64,000 bases of DNA from Cylindrotheca closterium (lineage: Eukaryota; Bacillariophyta; Bacillariophyceae; Bacillariales; Bacillariaceae). The DNA lies in the NCBI GenBank assembly GCA_933822405.4, contig CAKOGP040001869.1:640816-704815 (forward strand), given 5' to 3'. A program made the translations under genes and the position numbers. Position 1 is the first letter of the stretch, and the number at the start of each line of letters is the position of its first letter. Positions 42,872 through 51,745 of this stretch are shown here, in pieces. The notes under the pieces were generated by a model. The model searched no databases, was not told the DNA's origin, and saw nothing but the letters and a program-made list of their open reading frames with translations.

Positions 42872-42880
42872 AGTATGCTT

Positions 42881-43456
42881 CTGGATGCAGCATTTAGTGA
42901 AAATAAGGCATATAAAGCTTATACACATTTGACGATAATCCTTGAACAACTGCGTTACGGCACCTTCATAGCATTCTGATTTCATTCTCTATAGATTTTA
43001 ATAGAAATCAATAGAGAGGAAATCTAAGTGTGACAATTTTAGAATTATCCATGTAAGTTATGGTATAATTGTACAGCATGGTACGATATTGTTGGAAGCG
43101 AAACGACATGAGTATTGTTAGTCCTGCTTTTTGCCTTCGTGGCGGTGGGATTTGAATTTCTCCGCCAAGGGCCATGAAACTACCAGGTTCTACGGGAGTG
43201 TTACAGGTTCACGTAAGTCGAAAATCGCCACATTTGGGCAACGGTTGCAAGAGTCAAATCCTGTTTCTGCGAAATTCAAGCGAACGAAAACCTCAAGAGA
43301 AACACAAACACTTTCAACTTTGCTTTCGATCAGACATTCACCTAACATTTGTGTGGAGTGTTTGTTTGCCGCCTGTTGTACCCGATATTTTACTTGCTCA
43401 GCTACTTGCAAGTGTTCCATCAATAAAAACAAGAGACTTGATAGAAAGCAACAACG
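42881..43456. other. Intergenic region between the tRNA pair and the PGPGW-like gene
   Basis: AT-rich. A tRNA-like fragment at ~43132-43155 was checked and set aside. 5' UTR/promoter of the next gene. No other feature. Confidence 0.4.
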
Positions 43457-44722
43457 ATGACTGCTACTGATGCCACTTCTGAGCCAGTCACTGTTGAACT
43501 ACCAAGCCATGACCCAAAGGAAACAGAAGGTCTTTTGATTGAAACCACCCCTAATACCGCTGCCCCTGTTGAAAATGCCACTCAGGCTGTCGAAAATGCA
43601 GTCACAGAAGCTTCCACTGCCACTCCGACTGCACCTATCGCTCTCGAATCGTTCTCATCATCTCAGCCATCATTCTCAGAAGAAACTGAAGAACAGGAGG
43701 AGAAGGATGACAAGGAAGAAGAGCTAAGTGCAAATGAACAACGAGTTCCAGTTGATATTGCGAGTCAGCGACGAATGGAACAGGAAGAGGAGATTAAAAC
43801 TTCTGCCAAAGAAGTCATTGAACCTATGAAATTGTTCAGAAAGGGAGCGACCGCTGTCGTCGGTGGAGTTACAGTCGCGGTTGGTCTAGTGATGATTCCT
43901 CTTCCTACACCGATGGGTTGTGTGGTGGCATCGTCAGGAATGGCCATCTTGGGAAGTGAATTTGAAGGAGCCAAGGAAATGAACGATCGAATGATTGAAA
44001 AGAGCAAGACTCATCTCGGAAATGCTAGGGACAAGGCCATTGCAAAAATTGAATCCATGCATTCCAATGACGATACTGATGACGACTCAGTCGACAGCGA
44101 AGAAGAGGAGTCTCCGGCCTGGCTTAAGAACATGAATGAAGCGGAACGTAAGCGGCAGCGCAAGCTCATGAAACAAAAGTATCGTGATGAAACTATTCCC
44201 AAAAATGAGCAGTTCAAAGAGTATGTCACGAAACGAACAAGCTCTTTCTTGAATCGTAGCATTCTTCCAGCCTTGCACAAAACCAGGGATTGGGGGAAAG
44301 AGGAAAAAGGCACTGACAAGCCAGCTGAAGGAGCCTCTGAAAACACTGAACAAAAGGAAGTAGGCACTACAAGTCAACCTACAGCATCGTCCACAACTCC
44401 ATCACCCTCCGAATCGCTCCAAAAAGGAAAGGAGAAGATGGCCGAATCATTCGAAAAAGGCAAGGAGCAGGTGATTCCCTGGTTTCAATCCACGTCAGCC
44501 TCCTTCTCGAATATGATGAAACGAATGTCTCCTCAATCAGGTGATGATAAGAAAATGGACTTTGACGATGAAGAAATCAAGTTTGGTGAAAACGCCACTG
44601 AAGCAAAGAATGCTGCTTTTCAGGATGACCTTGCTACTGCCACTTCTGATCTTGATACCACAGGTATGACATCAGCACCCGAACTCGTTGAACCGGGTGC
44701 AGCTAGTGTCATGGCAATATGA
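43457..44722 (+). CDS. PGPGW-like membrane protein with long acidic and helical flanks
   Basis: Intronless, 421 residues, start at 43457. The first ~120 residues are disordered and acidic. Residues ~130-185 form a hydrophobic pair: AVVGGVTVAVGLVMIPLPTPMG, then CVVASSGMAILGSEFEGA and KEMNDRMIEKS. This resembles the PGPGW family of putative membrane proteins, in which two membrane helices are joined by a PGPG turn and followed by LGLA.L..EF..A; here the turn is PLPTPMG. The rest is a charged, helix-rich region with a Ser/Thr linker, and no second known domain. Membrane location uncertain. Similarity judged by eye, so a moderate call. Confidence 0.6.
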   Translation: MTATDATSEPVTVELPSHDPKETEGLLIETTPNTAAPVENATQAVENAVTEASTATPTAPIALESFSSSQPSFSEETEEQEEKDDKEEELSANEQRVPVDIASQRRMEQEEEIKTSAKEVIEPMKLFRKGATAVVGGVTVAVGLVMIPLPTPMGCVVASSGMAILGSEFEGAKEMNDRMIEKSKTHLGNARDKAIAKIESMHSNDDTDDDSVDSEEEESPAWLKNMNEAERKRQRKLMKQKYRDETIPKNEQFKEYVTKRTSSFLNRSILPALHKTRDWGKEEKGTDKPAEGASENTEQKEVGTTSQPTASSTTPSPSESLQKGKEKMAESFEKGKEQVIPWFQSTSASFSNMMKRMSPQSGDDKKMDFDDEEIKFGENATEAKNAAFQDDLATATSDLDTTGMTSAPELVEPGAASVMAI

Positions 44723-44962
44723 CACTGATGATTGGAACCAGATCCAATCAATTTTCTTCGAGGGCAATGCATGACTAAGAAAGCAAACGCCGCTTCACAG
44801 ATGGATACACTTTATGAACTTTCTACCCTCTGCTAATGTAAACAATCACTTAGACTGTAAGCTATTGCACTTTCCTACATTAATGATCCAAGAAACTGAA
44901 TCAACGTTGCTTCCCGGCTCTCTCTTGTCATTCATTCCTGGAAGGCAAAGCATAGAAAAGCA

Positions 44963-45693
44963 TCAGAACGCAACATAGTATACGATATTAGCCGATCGTG
45001 GGTTGGTGGGCCCCTTGCTGAATGCCCCGCCATCCCCCACGAGAATCATCTTGCAACCTCTCTGTTGTACAATAGCACTGGTACAAATATAGCATCGTAA
45101 ACGTATGTTCGTCTGTTCTTCTGTTCATCATCATCTTCACCTGTCGAACGTTTCCGCATGCTTCCGGAAGTTCTTGATCAAGGAGGTGGCTAGGAACAAT
45201 GTTTCCCATTGCATTCAAAATGTTTTGTTTCACATTCGGATTCATGCCTTCCAAAGTACTCAAAAGTAGTTTCTCTTGGGGTAGATTAACCTGGTTGCTA
45301 CAGAGACTGCAAAAAAGGGTTGGAGAAAGTTCCCCAGCTCTTCAATTTTGCACGGAACTTTTCCGGTCTGGCTAACCATCATACCCTGGTTGATTTTGAT
45401 CGATGTGAACTGCTGTGATATTGTTGAAACTTCACGAGTAGATTTAAAATTGTAGCCGAGTCCTTTCCTTCGCTGACAGCGACAATGATGTGATCTACTA
45501 CTTCGAGCATCTGATAGTCCTTACAAGTTTGTCGCACTTGCTTCAAGAGCTGTCCTCTTAGATTGTATCAGTTCTCATCTGTATTCTTTTGGATACTCTT
45601 TGATTTTGTGGGAGCAGAGAAGGCGTCGATTGAATTGCAGAATGTTAGAATGAGAAAGCAGAGCAGCACATTTGATAGGAGGATACGTTGCAT
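44963..45693 (-). pseudogene. Plastid-targeted-type gene with an in-frame TGA (3 exons)
   Basis: Exons 45693-45385, 45290-45141 and 45061-44963 join in phase 0 at STR|VNLP and VRQ|RGCK with GT..AG introns of 94 and 79 nt, and end at a TGA at 44963-44965. The leader is of diatom plastid type (MQRILLSNVLLCFLILTFCN, then SIDAFSAPTKSKS with Phe after the cleavage site). Codon 42 (45568-45570) is TGA, yet the same frame continues with coding-like sequence (LLKQVRQTCKDYQMLEVVDH and so on) to the last exon (KMILVGDGGAFSKGP). The TGA may be a nonsense mutation, a selenocysteine codon, or lie in a 42-nt intron (donor GTATCC, acceptor TAAGAG). Function not recognised. Confidence 0.5.
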
Positions 45694-45727
45694 CCTTCTT
45701 TTCAATTCAACGTGCGAGAGAGAGGGA

Positions 45728-45744
45728 GGGGGGGGGGGGGGGGG
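45728..45744 (+). repeat. 17-G homopolymer
   Basis: A pure run of 17 G followed within ~100 bases by further G runs and then C-rich stretches (to ~45860). It lies between the divergent starts of the in-frame-TGA gene and the proteasome-like gene, where a G-quadruplex could form. It is also a place where base calling is unreliable. Confidence 0.8.
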
Positions 45745-45987
45745 TAGTGGGTTTTTCGGTGGTTTGGCGTGTTTTTGAGAACAAAATGTGATGCGAGGTT
45801 GGGTACTGAAAAACCGATCGGGGGGTGGCCTCTTTTTTATATGCCCCCCCGCAACTCCCCCTTTCATTGCTATTCATTGAATCCAAAATCAACACACAAT
45901 AAATACAGTATAGTATCGTAGACTTTTCCATACGCACAGAAACCAACCTTTATTAACAGGACCATTATTCCTTCTTTTCACCATAGA

Positions 45988-47013
45988 ATGATGCGGGGAA
46001 ATCTCCTTGGAGTTTTCCTTGCTCTGGCAGCAACCCTTTCCACAAACAAAACTGTCCAAGCGGCACATTCCAGACGGCGATTGGTCCGTCCAGCTGGAGG
46101 ATCCAACCGCTATGATCGAGAGATTACCACATTTTCCGAAGATGGGCGTCTATTGCAAGTAGAGTATGGTTTGGAGGCATCTCGTCGTGGATCTACCATA
46201 GTAGCCCTTCGAACAAATGAGGGAATCTGTTGGGTCGTCCCTCAATCTTCGTTTGGAAAGGTCCATCGAATAGACGATCACTTGTGGCTTTTGACGGCAG
46301 GACTCTCCGGTGATGCTCGGTTATTGTCAGATGCCTTGCGGAATACCTGTCAGAAGCATCGATTGGCGTACGGAGAAGCTCCCACCACCAAACAAATAGC
46401 TCAAGTAGCTGGTGAGGCCCAGCATCAGCTGACCTACACTGCTGGAGCAAGGCCATTGGGGTGTACGGCCATGGTGTTGGGAATTGATGCTCCCTTTGAT
46501 GATAGTGGAAAGAGACTGGGCAAGCCATGTATATATCAGACGGATCCAGGGGGTGTCGTCCAAGAGTGTGCTTCTTTCACGGACGATGGAAGCAAACAAG
46601 CTGGAGTTGGCGGCAAGGATGGAAACCAGATTTCCCGAATCTTGCCAGATCTTATGAACGGACGACTATTCAATGACAATTCCCGATCTTGGTGGTTCTC
46701 AAAGAAGAGCAAGGAAAAGAAGAAGACTGACAAGAATACTGACAACGGCAAATCCGACGAGACTGAAGCACTTGATGACGATTCATCAAAAGAACCAGAT
46801 GAACTCTCTAAACTGGCAGCCAAATTGGCGGAACAAGTGCTAAAATTGGAAGACGAACAACAACAGCATGATTCAGATGCACCATTACCGACAGTAGATG
46901 TTTGGATCATTCGTCCAGATACGCGAAGAAGAGGTGGACAGCATGCCATTTGCTATCAGAATATCAACAAGAAAGATTCCCTTCTAGATCAAATAATCAC
47001 CTACTCAGGATAG
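45988..47013 (+). CDS. Proteasome alpha-type domain behind a signal peptide
   Basis: 341 residues from the ATG at 45988, intronless. Residues 1-26 are a signal peptide (GVFLALAATLSTNKTVQA). The next part is a clear 20S proteasome alpha-subunit start: YDREITTFSEDGRLLQVEYGLEA, the alpha-type signature, then STIVALRTNEGICWVV, ID-H-WLLTAGLSGDARLLSDALR and PLGCTAMVLGID. After ~200 the domain diverges and holds a Lys/Glu/Asp-rich insert (KKSKEKKKTDKNTDNGKSDE), ending with VDVWIIRPDTRRRGG. Alpha subunits are structural, not catalytic. A signal peptide is unexpected for a cytosolic or nuclear complex; it points to the secretory route, perhaps the periplastidal space, though no Phe follows the cleavage site. 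Confidence 0.8.
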   Translation: MMRGNLLGVFLALAATLSTNKTVQAAHSRRRLVRPAGGSNRYDREITTFSEDGRLLQVEYGLEASRRGSTIVALRTNEGICWVVPQSSFGKVHRIDDHLWLLTAGLSGDARLLSDALRNTCQKHRLAYGEAPTTKQIAQVAGEAQHQLTYTAGARPLGCTAMVLGIDAPFDDSGKRLGKPCIYQTDPGGVVQECASFTDDGSKQAGVGGKDGNQISRILPDLMNGRLFNDNSRSWWFSKKSKEKKKTDKNTDNGKSDETEALDDDSSKEPDELSKLAAKLAEQVLKLEDEQQQHDSDAPLPTVDVWIIRPDTRRRGGQHAICYQNINKKDSLLDQIITYSG

Positions 47014-47377
47014 GAAAGAGATATCATAATACAAGTAGTACAGTATTCTAGAATGAATGAATGAATCCAAAGTACCATGTGAGAAAATCAATGCTGTAGA
47101 CGCTAGCTTTCCTTGATCAAATCCTCCCAGACCCATGATAGAAAGGAGGTATTGTGATAACAGTAGTACGAATAAACTAGAATGATGAATGAATCCAAAG
47201 AAGATCGATCGAAGACAATCAAATAGACTCTAGCGTTTTGCTTGGAATGACACACATTAGATCCGTTTGGATACTGTCGAGTTAACATTGATTACATCAA
47301 GGTGACTTTCACTGTATGTTTTCTTTCTTTCTTTCGTTTGTTTGTTTGTTTGTTTGTTTGTTTTGACCGTCTCATCG
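47014..47377. other. Intergenic region with a TTTC/TTTG tetranucleotide repeat
   Basis: Convergent 3' flanks. 47319-47362 is a run of ctttctttc then gtttgtttg units. No gene seen. Confidence 0.5.
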
Positions 47378-48811
47378 TTAGGATACCTCTGGTATTGACG
47401 AGTATCCCTTGCTGCTGAGACTAATAGTGCCACTGTAAGTGGTACTGCGTCGTTTGCTCCACATGGCATGCGCTGCCATGGTAACAGAGGCACTTATCAG
47501 GATGGATGCCAAAAACACCAAATGAGGATGCGACGAAAAAGACGAAGCTGCTGTATTCCGAGCATTTTGCGTCAATTCTGACAATGGTAATGGTGGGGAA
47601 GTTGGTTCCTTCTCTAGATCACTGAATTCCAAGTGTTGGGTCCAGGATCTCGCTTCGCCGGGATAGAGGTGCATATATATTTGGGGTTCAGGAGAAAAGG
47701 TGCCCGTTTCAATGTACAAGTTGAAGGCGTACATGGAAACCGGGGACCCTTCGTTGCCCACCTCGGGAATGCTCTCTTTAATGGAATTCCCACAGCCTCG
47801 TACTGTAAAAGTGCCGCGACTCGTGTCGTCCTTGACAAACTCAGCCTTGATGCGTACATCTCGTTCGACCCCTCGTTGCATTTCGACGGTTACCTTGTCC
47901 TTTTGGGGTGTTACCGAAGCGTATTGTTGCAGGGGAGTCGACCAGAACCATGCAGCAGGTTCTTCATATTGCCCAGAAGTACCGGCAACATCCAAATCTA
48001 CTCCATATCCCTTGCCCACCGGACTACCGTCGCAGGTGAAAAAGTGATGCGAGTACCAAGCAGTCGCAAAGGGATCTCTCCCTAGATTTGTGAGGGTGGA
48101 CTTGACAAAGAGTTGATCGTCTACAACAGAGATGTCTTTCTGAAGACGGTATCCGTGTTGATTCAGTGAAGCTTCTTGTGTCAATGTGATTGCATTTCCC
48201 TCTTTGTTTTCTTGCAGCGTCCAAATGGGCGTCTTGGCGTATACATAGGGAGAGTTGAATCGATAATCATCGGTACTGTCGCAGATATTGCAAGAGCCCT
48301 TGATGAGTTCACCCACACCAATCTTTAGGAAAGACTCGCCGTGCTTGGCTTCCTGATACCCTAAAACGCCGTTGGTCACTTCATTGACTTGATCCCATCC
48401 ACAGAGGAAGGTGCAAAAGCCACCATCGTCGCCCACACCAAATTCACTGGCCAAACCGACCCCACTTTCAGCCCAATACGGATCGTGAGGGACTCGCCAT
48501 TGGTTAATATCATAGAGTACGTGGGTCTTTTTTGTTCCGTCCTTGTTGGTGGTAGTACGCTTGATGCTTCCGATCATGGAGCCATGATCAAAGCGAGTGG
48601 AAAGGTAGTAGGTCGGTTCTTTTGGTTTTATGCCTTTGGGAAGATAGACTACCACTTCTAAATCTCCACCGTTGGCCTTGAGGGTGACATTGGAATACGA
48701 AGGCTGAGCTTGTATGGTATGGCTGCACAAGAAGAGATGCAGCAGTAATAAGGGAAGGAGCGTTTGGATATTGTTGGGAAGCATCCTAGTGGTTCCTCTT
48801 CTCATGATCAT
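47378..48811 (-). CDS. Type I membrane protein with a galactose-mutarotase-like domain
   Basis: 477 residues from the ATG at 48811. A basic start and hydrophobic leader (TLLPLLLLHLFLCSHTIQAQ) precede a beta-rich lumenal domain. YYLSTRFDHGSMIGSI, YWAESGVGLASEFG, SFLKIGVGELIKG and the later ISVVDDQLFVKSTLTNLG with TAWYSHHFF follow the pattern of the aldose-1-epimerase/mutarotase-like fold (beta-supersandwich with a conserved central His). CTFLCGW and CNICDS may form disulfides. One membrane segment near 435-455 (LVFLASILISASVTMAAHAM) and a short Ser-rich cytosolic tail end the protein. Enzymatic activity is not shown; it may be a sugar-binding member. Confidence 0.6.
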   Translation of the reverse strand: MIMRRGTTRMLPNNIQTLLPLLLLHLFLCSHTIQAQPSYSNVTLKANGGDLEVVVYLPKGIKPKEPTYYLSTRFDHGSMIGSIKRTTTNKDGTKKTHVLYDINQWRVPHDPYWAESGVGLASEFGVGDDGGFCTFLCGWDQVNEVTNGVLGYQEAKHGESFLKIGVGELIKGSCNICDSTDDYRFNSPYVYAKTPIWTLQENKEGNAITLTQEASLNQHGYRLQKDISVVDDQLFVKSTLTNLGRDPFATAWYSHHFFTCDGSPVGKGYGVDLDVAGTSGQYEEPAAWFWSTPLQQYASVTPQKDKVTVEMQRGVERDVRIKAEFVKDDTSRGTFTVRGCGNSIKESIPEVGNEGSPVSMYAFNLYIETGTFSPEPQIYMHLYPGEARSWTQHLEFSDLEKEPTSPPLPLSELTQNARNTAASSFSSHPHLVFLASILISASVTMAAHAMWSKRRSTTYSGTISLSSKGYSSIPEVS

Positions 48812-49585
48812 TGAGTATTGTTTGGTTTGCTGCTACAGTACCTATTTTGGATATAGATTGGATACAGTATATGTAGGATGAAAATATGCAGAGTGTATGT
48901 GAAAGTATAGTTGATGGATCGTTGGATAGGTGATTGAGTGACTTATTGTATTATTGAGTTGGCAGAAATGCTCACAACATACATCCACCACAAGCCACAA
49001 GTCGGACCAAAGTAATGCACTTTCTCTTTTTTTTTCCCTCTCTCTCAAGATCCATTGGATCGGCCGTCGTCCAGCCTTCGGCTTTTTGGTCGGAACATCT
49101 GTTGGAGTTGTTCCTTGGGCGAAGGCGATGATCTGGTTGATTTCGAGAAACCAAAATCGCGTTATTCTCAGCTGTTTTCGCATGTCACATGTCTAGCGAA
49201 GAGCTCCCAAGATAAATCAGGCGCTCTCTCCTGGGGTCAAAAGATCCAAACCGAATCGACCTTGCTTTACGTCCGGGTTCAACATGTGTAGGTGGTACAT
49301 GGTACGAAATGAAGAACATAGGCTCAAAGATTATAAAACCTACAGTACAGTGCAGCAGTAGTATTTAGATACGATAGTATTAGCTTGGTACTACCGGTAC
49401 TCCATGAAGATAATAATAATAATCATCAAAATCTAGTAGCTAGACAAGTTGTAGGAAAGACTGAATGAATCAATCATGGTTTATTTTATAACAATCCTTC
49501 TGCGATAAGAACTAATTGGGTCGAGTGCGACGATGGTAGTGTATGTACATAATTGTGCACTCCAGTTTGGTGGTACCAGCGGCTG
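48812..49585. other. Intergenic region
   Basis: 774 bases between the 5' end of the mutarotase-like gene and the 3' end of the RS-rich gene. Weak frames on both strands lack domain features. An AAT-type triplet run lies near 49410-49425. No gene supported. Confidence 0.4.
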
Positions 49586-51127
49586 TTACGATCTGCTGGT
49601 GCGACGATCATCTCGATCACTCCTCTCTCGTCGATGATATTCTCGCCGATTGTCATATTGATGATTGCAGTTGTTGCTGTTGCTGTTGCTGTTGTTGTGA
49701 TAATTGTGAATGTGATCGTGGATGTGATCGTGACTGTGCTTGAAGCCATTTTTCTTTCTTCCATTGCTACCGCAACGGTCTTCGTCACGATATCTTCGTT
49801 TGCTTTGTGGTTTGTTGCTACTATTAGTTTGTTGACCACGTTTGGTGGGGGAGGATGGTTGTTCAATATCATCCCCGCCGCCACGTCGTGCTGGACTTCG
49901 ACTCCGACTCCGGCTACGAGATCGACTGCGGGATCGCTTTCGACCATAGCGGCCTATCGAAGAAGTAGTATCTTGATCGTATCGGTGTTCCCATATTTCT
50001 CCCTTGTAGCGATCTTCCCAATTGTCGTGATCACCATAGTAGGCGGGACATTGATGGTGCGCTTGAATTCCATTTTCAAGGAATCGTTTAAAGGGCAAGT
50101 GCATGTCACGACCTTGATACCGCCGGACTCCACGTCCTCGGTAGATGGTTCCTCCTGGACTGGTGCGGCCATTTTGAGGATCGGAATCCGAAAGAAGAAA
50201 GGGATGTGGCTTCTCTTGTTGGTCTTCATGATGGGTGGCGCCGTGCAAGGGCATGGAGGGTGATTTTCGACCCAAACCAGGCGCTCCTGTTTGCATTGCC
50301 GCAACATCGGCTTCTTCCTGACTAAGTACGGATTGAGCATCAGTGGCGCTCTCATTCAAAGAGCCTCCACAATCATCCGTATCCACATGGGCTACAACAT
50401 CACTGTCCGCCTTGGATTCAAAGGATCGAACGGATTCGGCTCGAGAAGAAGAACCTCCCTGCAGCAGCAGTGTTCGTGGCAAGGGTGGGCCCATGCCATT
50501 GTTGGTCTTATTAGGTCCTCGTATGCTGCGCAAATCTGTTGTGTTTGTGGCTGTGGCTGTAGCTGTTCCTACTGCTGTGGCTGTGGCTGTGGCTGTCGTT
50601 GTTGTTTCCCTTTCCTCGTGAATGAAACCCTTTTGCTGCTGAGGAATTACCAAACAAAGTTGTTCTTGTGAGCGATCAGCAAAGTCCACCAATCGATTGC
50701 CAGCACTATTAGTACGCCGATGGTGACCTTTTGGTTCCATTTTCACTGACGATGGTGGGTAGTGATGATTTTGTTGTTTGCCTCCTCCACCACCTTCTTG
50801 TGAAATCATACTTTCCACATCAATGTCTTCCAGAACACTTCCGGAACACACCGTGGCAGTATCACTCTTGGGAGCGTCAGTTGCTGGATGGTACATGGAA
50901 GGAGGAAAATGCGTCTCACCATTCATCATGTGAGCCGCCAATCCACCACTGCCTTGTGATCCAATGGAACCCACGGATCGATGAGAACTCGCATACGCGG
51001 ACCCAATGCCGATGTCACTAAAGGCTCCACCAGAATGATAGCCTAAATCGCTCCTCTGCGAGCATTGCGACCGGGCGTCTGATTCAGAATGTTGTTCATC
51101 CTTCAGACGAGCCAAATCTGCCATCAT
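49586..51127 (-). CDS. Disordered RS-rich protein
   Basis: First ATG at 51127 (513 residues; upstream the frame is entered only through GTG). Residues are Ser/His/Gly/Asp-rich. A small ordered-looking block near 335-385 (RGVRRYQGRDMHLPFKRFL, then AYYGDHDNWEDRYKGEIWEH) precedes an RS tract (SRSRSRSRSRSPARR), as in SR splicing factors, and a His/Asn-rich end. No RRM is visible. It is probably nuclear and splicing- or RNA-related by composition, which is inference. A GT/AC alternating run (VGTATATATN) lies near residue 190. Confidence 0.6.
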   Translation of the reverse strand: MMADLARLKDEQHSESDARSQCSQRSDLGYHSGGAFSDIGIGSAYASSHRSVGSIGSQGSGGLAAHMMNGETHFPPSMYHPATDAPKSDTATVCSGSVLEDIDVESMISQEGGGGGKQQNHHYPPSSVKMEPKGHHRRTNSAGNRLVDFADRSQEQLCLVIPQQQKGFIHEERETTTTATATATAVGTATATATNTTDLRSIRGPNKTNNGMGPPLPRTLLLQGGSSSRAESVRSFESKADSDVVAHVDTDDCGGSLNESATDAQSVLSQEEADVAAMQTGAPGLGRKSPSMPLHGATHHEDQQEKPHPFLLSDSDPQNGRTSPGGTIYRGRGVRRYQGRDMHLPFKRFLENGIQAHHQCPAYYGDHDNWEDRYKGEIWEHRYDQDTTSSIGRYGRKRSRSRSRSRSRSRSPARRGGGDDIEQPSSPTKRGQQTNSSNKPQSKRRYRDEDRCGSNGRKKNGFKHSHDHIHDHIHNYHNNSNSNSNNCNHQYDNRREYHRRERSDRDDRRTSRS

Positions 51128-51745
51128 TGTATTGTGGAACGACCAATACACCACGGGAAATCGTTTTTGCAGCTGTGAATAATGATAATAACGTTATGCT
51201 TGTTTTGGTTTTTGTTGCTTTGTTGCTTTGTTTGTTTGATGGTTTACCTCGCTCGACTGTTTGTAATGACTGGTTTGTTCAATGGACCATGTAGTAAGAA
51301 ATTCGTGTGCGTGACTGGTGCAAGTAAGTTATACGGCGGATAGATTCAATGCTCCGCCAGTTTCGAGTTGATAGTCGATGGTTTGAGAGAAGACACTGCT
51401 TCGTTTATCTTTTCGGTGCGGTGTTGTAAAATTCCATTCCCAAAAACAAACCGTGTGATCTGTGAATTTGAGGAGCAGATTGTTGGACCAAATGTTTGTT
51501 TCATTCCATATATGGGTATTTTTCTAATTAACACTACGACAAGAAGCGGCTCTGGCTGGCTCATTGTTACATACGTCATCTTCGGGGGATTAGTTTGGTT
51601 CGGAAAAAAGGTGGTGATTGATTCTTTCCCCTCAAGTTTGTTTGTCATTTCTACTAGTTTTTAGAGGTTTGATCCACCACGATCACATGAGCATTGGGGT
51701 GCCAAAGAAACTCAACAGAGCCAAAGCAATAAAAGATAGCATCAA
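51128..51745. other. Divergent intergenic region
   Basis: 618 bases of promoter space for the RS-rich gene (minus) and the EME1-like gene (plus), with gctttgtt/gtttgttt simple runs near 51210-51240. Nothing else recognised. Confidence 0.4.

Larger units (their letters stand above)
42543..42880. repeat. Inverted repeat of two 90-nt arms, each holding a permuted tRNA-Cys
   Basis: Left arm 42543-42632 and right arm 42791-42880 are exact reverse complements except at two bases, both inside the 9-nt spacer of the tRNA unit. A 158-base AT-rich loop separates them. Homology stops abruptly at both ends: just after the tRNA 5' half on the inside, and a few bases before the tRNA 3' half on the outside. 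The repeat is therefore exactly tRNA-sized, not a general palindrome. Confidence 0.85.

Noticed and set aside
43132..43212. A tRNA-like T-arm (ggatttgaatttctccgcc) on the minus strand
   Set aside because: No matching acceptor 5' strand, D arm or anticodon arm can be folded around it.
45568..45867. A Pro-rich leader extending the plastid-type gene to an earlier start
   Set aside because: The start at 45693 gives a clean signal peptide; the upstream part is the complement of the G17 region.
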